A stretch of 64,000 bases of DNA from Mesostigma viride. Lineage: Eukaryota; Streptophyta; Mesostigmatophyceae; Mesostigmatales; Mesostigmataceae. Positions within the stretch are counted from its first letter, which is position 1. Each line of letters starts with the position of its first letter. The stretch is from contig RPFO01000130.1 in NCBI GenBank assembly GCA_009746045.1, positions 2,138,125 through 2,202,124 on the forward strand, given 5' to 3'. Shown here in pieces: positions 1-11,063 of the stretch. The notes beneath the pieces were generated by a model, which searched no databases, was not told the DNA's origin, and saw nothing but the letters and a program-made list of their open reading frames with translations. The translations under genes and the position numbers were made by a program.

Positions 1-214
1 ATGACATGAATATGCCTGCAAAGTGTAACCTTGACTTACGCCAGGTGTAGGGCCTTGGTCGCCTCCTCCCCCTCCTCCACTTCAGCCATTTCCCTTCCTC
101 ACCTCCTCCCCTACTCCCTTTCAACCACTTAATCCCCTTTGTCGTACTTGACTCGCCTGCCTACCTGTCTTGTTTTCGATCTTCTTACTCGGCTCCCCTG
201 CCTGCCTGCCGCAG

Positions 215-1053
215 CTGGCCTGCAACGCGATGGTGGGCGGGCTGCTCAACACAATGACCTTCATGCTCTGCCTCATGACCGTCGTCTACTGCGTCGTCTA
301 CACGCTCAAGGTGGGGTCCTGTGGATCCTTTCCATCGCCACATCCCTACTTGTCTGCTAGGTTTGTTAGTGGTAACCTTTCATTGCGGAACCGCGCCTCA
401 TGACCTTGGTCTACTGCGTCGTGTACAGGTGTGCATGTGCTGAGGTTTTGCTGGTTCTGTTTGTAGCCTTCCCGCCATCCAGTAGTAGCTGGACAGTTCC
501 TGCCCTCTTAAAACCTGTCAATGACTCCACTCTAGCTCTGCTAGATGTCCCTTGTCCATCAATATACCAGCTGTGATAGACGTCCCTCGTTCGACATCGG
601 CATCATGACTGCAACTCGCATGTTGAGCACCAGGTCCTGTCTTATTCGTAGCGTCCCCTCTAGTTCTCTACTTGTGCTATGAATTATAATTTTCCTGGCT
701 GACTGTCTAGCGACCATTACTATTGCATTGCCTGTTATTGCCAATGTTTAAAAGCTTGGTTGCTTGCTGTTTATGCTGCTGGCGCAGACTGCCTTTACTT
801 TGGCAGGGTAGCTAAGGTGTTAGGGTTCCAAAGTGGCTGGGAAACTCGTTGGCTTGGAATTGTGCTTTGCTTTTGTTTTCATCAAGTTATCCTATCGCTA
901 AGGTGTTCCCAACGTGTGAAATTTTCACGTCACTGTCTTACTGCCACCTCTGCAACTTGCCTCCAATTTCCCAACGTGCTGCCACGAATGGTGCAGGGTT
1001 CGTACTGCGACATCCCGATTGTCTCCGAGGCCACCTACCTGCAGCTGCAGTAA
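215..1053 (+). CDS. C-terminal exons of an unrecognised membrane protein
   Basis: Two exons are supported. The first, 215-310, follows a pyrimidine-rich tract ending in GCAG and stops at a GTGGGG donor. It encodes 32 residues dominated by one hydrophobic helix (segment FMLCLMTVVYCVVYTLK). The second, 997-1053, follows GTGCAG and encodes GSYCDIPIVSEATYLQLQ and a TAA stop. Both boundaries are phase 0, so the exons join without a frame change. The result is a C-terminus with a membrane helix followed by a short soluble tail. The 5' exons lie outside the window or are too short to see. I do not recognise the family. The intron (311-996) contains a near copy of the end of the first exon at about 398-428, so exon choice there is uncertain. 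Confidence 0.5.
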
Positions 1054-2119
1054 ACAGGTCGCCCTGTTGGAGTTCAGTCAGTTCTCAGGCGCTGCGGTAG
1101 ACCGTTCGTCCTGCCCGGGTTCACTTTTGCGATAGTATTGTGCGATTCAACCACAGCAAGGCCGTCCATTCAATAAGAGCAGTGCCCCGGGTGTCCACCT
1201 CAATTGGGCTGCACATGCAGCTCAGAGGCCATTCCATGTGCCTGGCATTTGGCAATAGACCGGTAGCGGGAGCGACCGTTTTTCAGCCAAGAATGATACC
1301 CTGTTGTCGTGTACTGTATGGCCAGGGCCTGCATGTCAACAGTACATCCAATCTTGATAGTGTGATCATCCAATAAAGGTGCACATGTCTGATCCGAAGG
1401 CGCAAAGAGGGGTAGCGGGAAAACCCTTGAAAGGGAACTGCCGCAGTGCATCTATTCCCTGCAGCTGTGCGGAAAAACGCACGCAGATTAAAATAAGATA
1501 AGATAGCCACCCACTTATTTTATTTCAGTATGTACTGCAATCTTAATTTCTACGTTGGAATACATCGTTTCAAGAGCAATTTCTCACCTGCCTGTTGCTT
1601 ATCACTAATTTATTACTTACACGCGACGCCACATGGGGAGCCACGGAGCATCACCCAGCTTGCCACATGGATATCCAAGCTGGGTGCATTTACTGCATTA
1701 TCACGTAGACTGCGTCACGTGGGTACCAACATATTAAGGAACCTTCAACCCCTATACACAACAAGAAGGAGTGAGGGCGCCCTAGCTTCTCCCACTGCAC
1801 TAAGTGGGCAGGTCACAGAGCGCTCTCTCCGCATCATGGTGCGGGCGCAACTGTGCATGCCACATGATGCCAAGGAGACAACCAAAATGTGATTGGCAGC
1901 TTGGTGCATGGCACATGTGATTGCTTTCATCGTCGATCTGCATGGCAACTTCATGGGACAGTCTGGCCACATTCCGGGAGGCGAGTAGTGTGCACCATCT
2001 CTGGCTGAGACTGTACGTGTCGATCAGAGATCATGATGGTGCTGCGGGGCCGATTGATTGAGTTTGCTTATGAATCCAGCTTGAGGCCTGGACCATAATT
2101 GTCTGCCACGGAAGTTTCA
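1054..2119. other. no gene seen
   Basis: Downstream of the membrane-protein stop codon. It probably begins with that gene's 3' UTR. I see no coding signal, RNA gene or clear repeat. Confidence 0.4.
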
Positions 2120-2450
2120 TAAAAATCGAATTAAACATTACATTATAACATCAGTGACTTCATTGGGAGATCATGTAGCACGATTCCATTACTGGAGTGT
2201 GGGAGTGAGCGGAGCCGCGAAAACTAATTAAGCTAACTCTAATCTAATCTAATCTGCCGGAATTCTAGCTACTCTACTCAGCAAAGCGCCCCTTTCTCCT
2301 GGGGGGGCCGGGGGGGGGGCTTGCCCAAAGGGGCTGGCGCGTGGCCCTGGACAATATGGTCTGCCACCTCTTCTTGTCCTGCATTGTAGCAGTCCAAGCA
2401 AGAGAGAGGGAGGAAATGCGGTGTTCAGACTTAGCTGGGACAGTTAGCCG
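2120..2450 (-). mobile_element. LINE-A 3' end, truncated copy
   Basis: Matches the 3' UTR and last codons of the LINE-A family seen complete at 38005-38722. Shared marks are the block around 'ttgggagatcatgtagca', the short CTAATCTAAT repeats, the stretch antisense to the basic C-terminus (PPKRRRRFDE in the intact copy) and the segment antisense to the LSRLWTVMQ region. The order shows minus-strand orientation. Homology stops near 2447. A short piece of the next LINE-A segment reappears near 2921-2965, so about 470 bp may have been inserted or rearranged in between. Confidence 0.6.
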
Positions 2451-3443
2451 AGATGTTTAGGCTGACACACGGATTCCGGCCTGCGCGCCGTGTACTGCCC
2501 ACCGCGGCTGAGCGGGACACAGGTCTCAGTACCTGTACGATACTGAGGTGTCGAGAGTGGACCGACACTTCAGTGCCAGCCAGCATGTCGATAGCATAGT
2601 GCTCCATCGATACCGAATATCCGGTACCGATGGGGAGTGGTGTGTTGTGGTGACGTGGTCGCATGGCTTGTGAGATGTCCAGTTGTCCACCTTTAGCGGC
2701 TTCTAGCCGTAGGTGTGCCGGCAGTTGGCATTTAGGCATAGAGGATGGCTCTCTCCTTGATGATAGAGGATATGGGGAATTTGGGCTCACGCTCAGAGCT
2801 GACCGGTGTGACTGCACTCCCATTCCGGCTGAGCCTCACGCTCCCTCATATTTTTATCATTCAGCTCTCGTATCATATTCATAATACCAAGCTTCATTCA
2901 TCGTTCGCGTTCTCCACTCAACTGGGAGTGGGACCACTATGTCGGCCAGCAACTGATAGATCTGCATAGTACGGTTCACTTACATTACCTATTGACGGTA
3001 ACCGCTGCGTCCGGCAAAATGGCTTACAGCGACATGGCTGATGGCGGCGCTAAGAACTTTTGCGTCTGTCGTCTGAGCCCCAAATTCAGTCAGATCACTT
3101 GCATTTGATGTGTCTCCCCAAGACGCACCCGCCAGTATAATCGGTTACGTCTGAAACGCAATATCGAAGAAGTTACGCACGTCTGACAGCATTCAGGCTA
3201 TGACGACCCCGAAAGAGTTGTGGTGTAGGAGTTATGATTTTCGGCAATTTTAGGGGTCTGAAAGTGCCAAAAATGGCTGCACGGGGTATGGGTTAAAGTA
3301 AACGCAGTCTGGAAAAAGAGCTTTCCGGCTCCCAGCCCAACCCACTCGCCATATTTGCTCTCGCCCAGCCGTCTGCATTACCCGCAAACCCATCGCCACG
3401 CGCCTCGCCTGAGCCCAAGAAACCCTGCCACGCCCCGAAATCA
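2451..3443. other. unassigned; possible LINE-A remnant at 2921-2965
   Basis: No credible gene. At 2921-2965 the sequence resembles the LINE-A segment that normally follows directly after 2447 in the other copies ('gggaccactaggtcg..ccagcaact'). The intervening DNA is unlike LINE-A and shows no terminal repeats that I can define. Confidence 0.35.
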
Positions 3444-4312
3444 GTGGCCCCGCTTGAGCTTTCTCCCCGGCAATTAAAACTTTACTATTCAGCAAAGTAC
3501 TCTGTCCCCGGGACAGGTCGACTAGTTCCTCCGGTACCTGGTTCAAGAACCCAAGATTGTTACGTACGGCTTGACGGGAAGGCTTTCAATTATGATGACG
3601 CCAACGAGGTGTCACTCCTCTTCGCCTCGATCCAATGAGGCGTTCCAGCGCGTGACGATCCTGACTATAGCAAATTCCAGCTGAACGAAGCAGCCGGCCT
3701 CATCGCTGCACAGTCTACGCAACCCGGCAGCCCCCGCGCCACACCCACTCCGTCCCTCAGCAAGGATGACATCCGCGAAATATTGGAGGAGCACGTGACC
3801 TGGCCGCTGGCCGGCGAGAAGCCGGCTGACCTGAGTCGCTGAACACGACGCTCAACACGGTGGCTGGAGGCCCGGGTCTCCAACGCGGAAACAAAGGTCG
3901 CCCACAAGCTGCAACCTCTGACATTTCACGGTGCTGCAGACCGCGGCACAGGCATCTGATGCGCATGCTGCACTTGTCTCTCGCCTAAATCAGTTGGAGG
4001 GCAAGTGCGGCCTGCTCGTCAAGAAGCTCGAAGTCATCACCGCCCACACCGACGCCCTGGCCGCGCAGGTCCCGGCGATCTTGCAGCGCAGACGGCCACC
4101 ATCGCAGCCCCGGAGCAAGGGCGCCGTCCTCCATATCGGCAAAGTGAACGGGGGTGGACGACGCCGTTGGTGGCTGAAGGCAGCCCGAGTCCTTCAACTC
4201 CCGGGGACTTGGTAGTCCGCGGCCGAGGAGGGCGCCGCGGGCGACGGGGGGGGCCGGTCCAGCAACACCAAGACGGGCGGCCGGGGGGCGCGAGCCCCAT
4301 CCGTCAAGGATC
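3444..4312 (+). pseudogene. decayed coiled-coil, ORF1-like reading frame
   Basis: One frame stays protein-like from 3444 to 3959 but is broken by TGA codons at 3636 and 3840. The adjacent frame continues from 3931 with a heptad-like stretch (LVSRLNQLEG, LLVKKLEVITAHTDALAAQV). Composition (Pro/Ala/Gln-rich, then coiled coil) resembles an ORF1 or Gag-like protein of a retroelement, and it abuts a LINE-A tail that runs in the opposite orientation. No diagnostic motif is present, so the family is unknown. It could instead be a decayed host gene. Confidence 0.3.
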
Positions 4313-4327
4313 AAAACAATTAAAAAC

Positions 4328-4387
4328 TTATAATTAAATGATAACATATGACTCCGTTGGGAGATCATGTAGCACAGATTCCCTTAA
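4328..4387 (-). mobile_element. LINE-A 3' tail, split from 6095-6890
   Basis: A/T-rich tail plus the 'gactccgttgggagatcatg' block that ends LINE-A copies. The rest of the same copy resumes at 6095, on the far side of the piggyBac-like element. The undisturbed arrangement is visible at 7970-8030. Confidence 0.65.
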
Positions 4388-6094
4388 TTAACCCCTAAAT
4401 GGTCTGGCTGCCGATTTTCCGCCTAAAACTGAGTTACAGCCGACACGTCGGCCCCTTCTCGGGGGACCAAATGCCGCGAAAACTATTGAGAATTAGGAAA
4501 CGTTTAGCTGAGAAGAATGAAAGTTTATAATTTTCCTCACAGCATGGTACTAGGGTTTGCATACTTCTGACAAAGTTATAGAGGTGTTCTGGCCGGTCAA
4601 AGTACAAGGGGTCAGGGTACTTTTTCGCGTACAACGTGCATTCCGGAAAACGACGACCTGGCCATGGCGGCTTGCGCCCACGCATGGCATTTACGTTTTC
4701 GTTCGAATTTTCTGACCAAAGTCAGGAAATTGATTTTATACGTCCTAAAGATGATACAGGCCAATTTTTGGTTCGCGGGAATGCCATTTGATAGGTGTCG
4801 GCAGCGTTCTTGCTGGAAAAAACTGCGATCAGGCCGGACGATAGAAACGTTGACAGCAATACCTTTCCGGCGTATTTTAAAGGATATATTGGTTTCTTTG
4901 TACTTATTATGATACATAGTAGTCATAAACGTGCAAGGGTGGCAAGAAATCGCCGAATCTAGCGACCATGCTGCACAACTTTGGTGTGCCGAAATGCGCC
5001 ATTTTGCGGCCACCGCCTGGGCCAAGGTAACGCCATCCATGCCTGGTAAAGCTTAAGCATCGTTTTCCTATCGATGTTTGACGTTTATATATACGTTCTA
5101 GCTTGTGTAGCACATTCTTTTTGCATTATTCATGCTCTTTCTTGACCCTGGCCTGGCCCCTTTCTAAAACACCCTTCTTAGATGCTTCCCTCAGTCAGTT
5201 GACCTGCCACAGGGTGATGGTGATAAGTTTAAGAGGCTGTATGGGTTTGAATACCTCCATATATGTTTGTTATACATTTCCCACACACATATTGCATGAG
5301 TGTGAGGCAGTTGGCTGGTCTCTGTGGCATCATCAAGCATGTAACCGGTGAGTAGAAGCTTCCCATTGTCAGCATGTGACACCAGGTGTGCTGGCCATCA
5401 CCTGGCAAGCTATAGCAGCTTAGGCCTAGTTTATTCTTGCTAGGGCAAGCTGAAATAGGCTTAAAATCACTAGTTTGTTGGTGGCTGCCTCCTAGAATGC
5501 ATGCCTTGCGTAGGGTATCCGTACCACGTTACCTACGTGCATGGACAAGGTGGCACCTGCACATAGGTGCCATGTAAGGGCAGTGTGATGATGCAGTTAT
5601 GTTTCCCCATCATTGTGGAAGGGAAATGTATTGTGTGGCATGGTTGGGGGCCATATTAGTAGGTATTAGTAGGTAGTATGCCCACTCCTACCCCCTTGGT
5701 TGCTTTTTACCAACGGTACCCCTATGGGCTGTACTGGGTGTAACTGCTGGTATACCCACCCAAATGATGACCCCAATGGCTCAAACTGTTCAGCAACTAA
5801 TTGTTTATCATCCCTGAAGTGGTAGGTGCCTAGCTCTTACAACATAATTCAAAATGCACATTCTACCAAAAATGAAAACGCTCGTCTTGACCCCCCTGAC
5901 TTTGACGGCAGTTATACATGGCCTACCCTGCATATATGTAAGGTTGTGATATACCAACCCGAAGGGCAACTCATGGACATGCTTGGCCCCCAAGGACAGC
6001 CATTGGATATGGGTGGGTTGGATGGCATCTGGTTTGCAAAATTGTGAAGTTACAGCCGATGCATCGGCAGTATTTCTGCCCATTTAGGGGTTAA
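4388..6094. mobile_element. piggyBac-like non-autonomous element with TTAA duplications
   Basis: The element (4392-6090) is bounded by TTAA at 4388-4391 and 6091-6094. Its ends are inverted: CCCCTAAATGG at the left and CCATTTAGGGG at the right. TTAA targets and termini beginning CCC are the hallmark of the piggyBac superfamily. Just inside each end is a small palindrome of the type GCCGAyxxrTCGGC. No transposase frame is visible in the 1.7 kb. The insertion lies in the 3' UTR of a LINE-A copy whose two parts flank it. Positions 4920-6090 are nearly identical to 24266-25436, a second copy; the left 530 bp are not shared. Confidence 0.7.
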
Positions 6095-6890
6095 TGGATG
6101 GATGGAGGTGGGCGAAGCCGCGAAACCGAACTATACAGCTAACTCAGTAAGCTAATCTAATCTAGAAAACCCTATCTACTCTACTCAGCAAAGCGCCCCT
6201 TCCTCTTGGGGGGAGGGGGCTTGCCCACAGGGGCTCAGGGGCGTGTGAGCCCGGACAATCGTCTTCCACCTGAGTCTCCTTGTTCTGCATAGCAGTCCTT
6301 AAGCAAGAGAGAGGGAGTGAATGCGGTCTCCAAACTGGGCTGGGACCACTATAGGTCGCCCAGCAACTGCTGTGTATAGGTCATGGCAGTTTTACCCATC
6401 ATTCTAGGAATAGCCCTTGGGGCCAGGCCAAGTCAAGATAGTATGCCGCCCTGGCTGGCCAAGCCGCTGGGGGCCGGCCAGACCAAGGGCAGCGTCTACC
6501 TGACTGGTGCGACTCAAGATGTCCGGCCTACGAATGCTATCTATCCTACGCTGCCTAATCTCGTCCGAAATGCGAGGCATACCCTGATACAAAGATTCTA
6601 AATGACTATGTGTGGAAAAGCCGACGTTTAGGGCCTGTCGGAGCATCCTGGTTACCGTGCCGTTCAGCCGACGTGTGGCCAGCCGCCAGCGTGCCCGTGA
6701 GCGTCCATGCCTTGGCGCCATAGGTGAGCACCGTGAGGACCAGGACCTTGAGCATGCGTTTGCAAAACGAAATCGAAACAATGTTGTGGGCCAACCGAGC
6801 GGTTGAAGGCTGACCAGCGCCGCGCCGTCCCCCGTGTGCTCCACAGCGGGGGTGCGCTGCCGCCGGCTGCAGTCGAGGTACATGCAGTAT
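6095..6890 (-). mobile_element. LINE-A fragment (RT C-terminal region), decayed
   Basis: Minus-strand frames contain the family's C-terminal landmarks in pieces: RMLRQALNVGFS, SLYQGMPRISDEIRQRR, SRTSQVD and GLAGPQRLGQPGRH. Frameshifts separate them. The 3' UTR begins at 6095 and continues beyond the piggyBac-like insertion at 4328-4387. The 5' end is truncated near 6890, as usual for LINE insertions. Confidence 0.7.
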
Positions 6891-7960
6891 CACGTATCAG
6901 TTTCATAGAAAAGTTTCATAGTCAGAAGTTTCATAGCATAGTGAGAAGTTTTGTAATTATACACCTTACCTAATTCCCAGTCCTCGATTAGTAGCAGTAG
7001 TCAGCGCATGTGCGACACAAGCTGCTTTTGCCTGGGCTCATGCAGTTTTTAATCGATCGATCTGCAATTAAATATAATATGACCGCCTTTGCCAGCCATT
7101 GTTTGGCACGCTCCCCGGCCGGGGTAAGCATTGCGGCAGACTGATTCCTTCTTGGGGCGCCGTATGCATGTACATATTGCACAAGGCTACATATTTCCAT
7201 CACCATTCATATTCATCATCCTGAACGACTCGAACACGCGGACAAGATAACGGCAGGCTCGAGCTACCATGGTCCGGATTCTCCCGATTTCTGGCCTGCG
7301 CTGGTTGTCTCCTTGATATTGCATGCGCACTAGCTGGCTATCATCCATGGTGCTGCTGGCCGGGGTGCTAAATGCTAAATGCTATGCCTGGTGCCGTCAG
7401 CAACTGACATCTGGGTTGTCGCAGATCGACGCGCCAGCTAACGAGTGCAACCTCCACATATCATGATTTAACTAGTTCCGGGGCCGGTCGGCATGGCACG
7501 GTGCGTGGCCCGGCACGGGCATCAGGCACGTAGCTGACAATATAGCAATATATTATTTCTTATTTTTGTTTTTATAATATGCACTGGTCAGTGGGCACGT
7601 GAGTTTGTTTTTTAGTGACCTCCCTCCGGGACATGCATGCAGGTCTTCCTACAGACACTGAGCCTGGCTCCACGCGGCTTTCACAGTAATTCGCGCCTTT
7701 CCTCTCAGACGACTACTCTAGTCTTTATACATGACATCGGACCAGCCTCCGTCTGTCAGTTAAATTGCGGGAGAGCAATCACAGCAGCATGCTTATAACT
7801 GGACACTCCTGGCCGCTATAGGAACAAATGCCTTGATCACGCGAGGTTGCGTTTAGCGATACCTGCCCTGGTTGCGTCCTTGCATGATACCGTCTACGTC
7901 TCGATGAACGTTAGCCAGCCATAATTTTTAATGTCCACGGCTATAAACATATAAAATTAA
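6891..7960. other. no gene; contains a short dispersed repeat
   Basis: No coding signal. About 7190-7310 ('ggcaggctcgagctacca', 'tggcctgcgctggttgtct') resembles 9110-9245, just beyond the 5' end of the next LINE-A copy. It is a small duplicated segment or part of an unrecognised repeat. Confidence 0.4.
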
Positions 7961-9128
7961 ACTATATAACATGACTCCGTTGGGAGATCATGTAAGATTC
8001 CCTTAACGGATGGATGGAGGTGGGCGAAGCCACGAAACCGAACTAATAAGCTAACTCTAAGAAGCTAATCTAATCTAGAAAACCCTAACTACTCTACTCA
8101 GCAAAGCGCCCCTTCCTTTTAGGGGGACCTCAGGGGCTTGCCCACAGGGGCCGGCGTGTGAGCCTGGACAATCGTCTTCCACCTGAGTCTTCTTGTTCTG
8201 CATAGCAGTCCAAGCAAGAGAGATGGAGGTAATGTGGTGTTCAAACTGGGCTGGGACCACTAGGTCGCCCAGCAACTGACTGCTGTGTATAGGTCATGGC
8301 AGGTTTACTCATCTTTCTAGGAATGGCCAGGCCAGGTCAGGATATGCGGCCCTGGTTGGCCAAGCCGCTGGGGGCCGGCCAGACCGAGGTCGGTGTCTAC
8401 CTGACTGGTGTGAGCAAGATGTCCTACAAATGCTATCCTACGCTGCCTAATCTCGTCCGAAATGCGAGGCATACCCTGATACAAAGACTCCAAAGACCTA
8501 TGTGTGGAAAACCCGACGTTCAGGACCTGTCGGAGCATCCTGGTTACCGTGCCGTTCAGCCGTGTGGCCAGCGTGTCCGTGAGTGTCCATGCCTCGGCGC
8601 CATATAGGTGAGCACCGTGAGGACCAGGACCTTGAAGAGCATGCGCTTGCGGTGCTCGCCCCGCAGGTCCTTCGAGTGCCAGTAGGTAGTGAGCGAACGA
8701 TGCCTAGCCCAGGCCAGGCCGATGCCGGGCTGTCCACATCGTCGGCAGTGTCGGGGAGCATGCTCCCCAGCAGTTTGAAGCGATCACGGAACGGGACCTC
8801 CGTCCCGTCTAGCAGCCGGGGCTTCGTCGCGGAACTGGTAGCCCCAATCACCATCGCCTCAGTTTTGACACTGATCTCCAACCCCACCGCCCGCGCCTCC
8901 AGACAGTCCAGCCAGGTCTGAATGTGCTCGGGGCGCCCGATGAGGGTGGCATCATCCGCATAAATCAGGTCTGACAGGCGGTAGCCAGGGCCACCGCCGC
9001 CATATTCGCGATCGTTAAGGATGTCCAAGCCGGGCTCGAACCCCTTAAGAGCAGTAAAGCGTGCACGTGCCTGGTGCATGACGTGATCCACGACAATAAT
9101 GGCTATACACATATCCACCTCCATTCGA
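7961..9128 (-). mobile_element. LINE-A, 5'-truncated, with RT catalytic box
   Basis: The minus strand encodes the palm motif LIYADDATL followed by TWLDCLEARAVGLEIS, then the fingers/thumb-side block RLLDGTEVPFRDRFKLLGS and the C-terminal RMLRQVLNVGFS and SLYQGMPRISDEIRQRR. YADD is the catalytic box of non-LTR reverse transcriptases. The frame is broken several times after the LLGS motif, so it is a pseudogene copy. The 3' end has the family tail at about 7961-8000. No endonuclease portion is present because the copy is truncated upstream of the palm. Confidence 0.75.
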
Positions 9129-9617
9129 TCATTTCCATCCTCCTGAACTATCTTGACAAACGCGGATAAGATTTAATAGCAGGCTCGAGCTACCAGTGTC
9201 AGGATTCAATCTTCCAGATTTCTAGCCTGCGCTGGTTGTCTCTTTGACACGTCCAGGAGTAGTTGTCTCATGCACTTAATCTAGTGGAGCTAGGGTTGGG
9301 GCATATATGATGCAGACAATCTTTGGTGATTTTTAGCTTTTGTAGCATCTTTTGTAGCATACTACTCCATGACACATGCCTCTGCGCATGATATGCAAGT
9401 ACGTACTTACAATTAATTTTTTTTTTTTGCATGCATACATGAACAGAGTACTTTCATTCGAGACAACATATGTCATATTGCACTGGAGCCGAGATACACA
9501 ATCACACATAGAGCATATGAAACCAGAAAACATATCATACAATCCTACCACTAAAATATAGAGACCACGACATATAAAGGGATAAGAACAAGCAATATAA
9601 CAGCTTCTTACTGTAGC
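9129..9617. other. no gene; downstream flank of LRR gene
   Basis: Contains the repeat shared with 7190-7310 at its left edge and a T-run near 9417-9429. It probably includes the 3' UTR of the minus-strand LRR gene. No other feature seen. Confidence 0.4.
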
Positions 9618-11063
9618 TCAGCACATGACCTGGCAATCTCTCCCCAGCAGCTCCTGCAACACCTCACGTGAGAATTCCAGGGATTGCTCCGACTGGAAGT
9701 ACCTCAGCTCACTGCAGAATCTTCCCAGCGCGGCGACGCTGTCCAGCGTGAGGTTGGGTCCGTCCGCAATGCTCACCTCCTGCAAACGCCGGCAGCTCTC
9801 CGCCACCAGCTGGATGCTCTCATCCGTCGACATGACGCAGCCCTCGAGAAACAGCTTGCGGAGGTCAGGGCAGCTCGCCGCCAGTTCCATGATGCCTTCG
9901 TCGGTCACACGGTGGCAGAACCCCGCGTCCAGCCCCTGTAACCGATGGCAGTTGCTTGCGAGAGCCTTCATGCTGCCATCGGTCACCCACTCGCACCGCT
10001 CGATGTCCAAGTTCTCCAACAAAGGGCACCCCTCCGCGATCACCACGATGCCAGCGTCCGTCACCCGTTCACACCCCGCCACGCTCAGGTCCACCAGCCG
10101 CGGGCACCTCCTCCCGACCTCCTGGATACTTGCATCTGTGACCTCCTCGCACTCACTCACATCCAGCGACCTTAGGCCAGCGCAGCTGGTGGCCACCTCG
10201 GCAATCCCCACGTCCGTCACACCGTAGCAACCGTGGACATCCAGATACTGCAGGTCGCGGCAGCCGTGTGCCACGTCCATAGCGCCCGCGTCCGTCACGC
10301 CCACGCAGGACCCCACGTCCAGGTGCCGCAACTGCTTGCATCCTTGCGCGACCGCCTGGACGCTGGCATCTGTCACCCTGTGGCAGGAATTCACGTTCAA
10401 ATGCAACAACCGCGGGCAAGAGCGACCCACGACGGTGATGCTGTCGTCTGTGACGCCCTCACAGCCGTCCAGGACAAGCTTGCGCAGCAGAGGGCATTGG
10501 TTGGCTACCGCCAGCAAGCCGTGGTCATCCACGCAGTCGCAACGGGCGCGCAGGTCCAGGGACTGGAGGCGGGGGCATGAGCGCGACAACTCGACCAGCA
10601 GGGTGTTGATGGTATCATGGCGCCACTGTGGCACGCCGGCCGCACGGCAAACGGAATGGTGACTATTTTGGCCGGATCCGCCTACTCCACCGCCGGCGTC
10701 ATCTTGGTCCTCGTTGCGCGAGATGGGTTCTGACGAGGACTCGACTCGGATGGTCAATGCCAGGGAGGCCAGGTTAGGGCACTTGCCCACCAGCCACAAG
10801 AGCGCTTGCCCACCCATGGCACCGGCGCAGGCCACGTCGTCCCCGGACAGGTGCGCCCGCTTTTCAAGGGAGTCATCCACAGCAGCGAGAAACGAGTGGC
10901 ACATGACGCGCAGGCGCACGCGGTCCGCCAGGGGGACGAGGCCCATGATGGCCGCGCCCAGGCCAGGGACAGCGGCCAGCTCCTGGAGGCTGGGTGGCAG
11001 CTCAGGAGAGGTATCGGACGGCTGGTTACTGCTAGTAGACATGGCTCTGGCCCGCCCAATCAT
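9618..11063 (-). CDS. F-box-like leucine-rich-repeat protein (AMN1/FBXL type), single exon
   Basis: 481 residues, uninterrupted, ending in TGA at 9618-9620. The start ATG is at 11063; a second in-frame ATG seven codons later is also plausible. Residues about 22-75 (LPPSLQELAAVPG..VRLRVMCHSFLAA) have the spacing of an F-box. From about residue 160 there are roughly a dozen 25-26-residue repeats of the cysteine-containing LRR type, each like LRHLDVGSCVGVTDAGAM. This is the FBXL/AMN1 class, whose members usually act as substrate-recognition subunits of SCF ubiquitin ligases or as mitotic-exit regulators. The substrate cannot be inferred. It is the only clearly intact host gene in the first 39 kb and has no visible introns, unlike the thioesterase gene. 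Confidence 0.85.
   Translation of the reverse strand: MIGRARAMSTSSNQPSDTSPELPPSLQELAAVPGLGAAIMGLVPLADRVRLRVMCHSFLAAVDDSLEKRAHLSGDDVACAGAMGGQALLWLVGKCPNLASLALTIRVESSSEPISRNEDQDDAGGGVGGSGQNSHHSVCRAAGVPQWRHDTINTLLVELSRSCPRLQSLDLRARCDCVDDHGLLAVANQCPLLRKLVLDGCEGVTDDSITVVGRSCPRLLHLNVNSCHRVTDASVQAVAQGCKQLRHLDVGSCVGVTDAGAMDVAHGCRDLQYLDVHGCYGVTDVGIAEVATSCAGLRSLDVSECEEVTDASIQEVGRRCPRLVDLSVAGCERVTDAGIVVIAEGCPLLENLDIERCEWVTDGSMKALASNCHRLQGLDAGFCHRVTDEGIMELAASCPDLRKLFLEGCVMSTDESIQLVAESCRRLQEVSIADGPNLTLDSVAALGRFCSELRYFQSEQSLEFSREVLQELLGRDCQVMC

Noticed and set aside
9625-10662. Plus-strand open frames opposite the LRR gene
   Set aside because: They are antisense shadows caused by the G/C-rich, regularly repeated LRR coding sequence.
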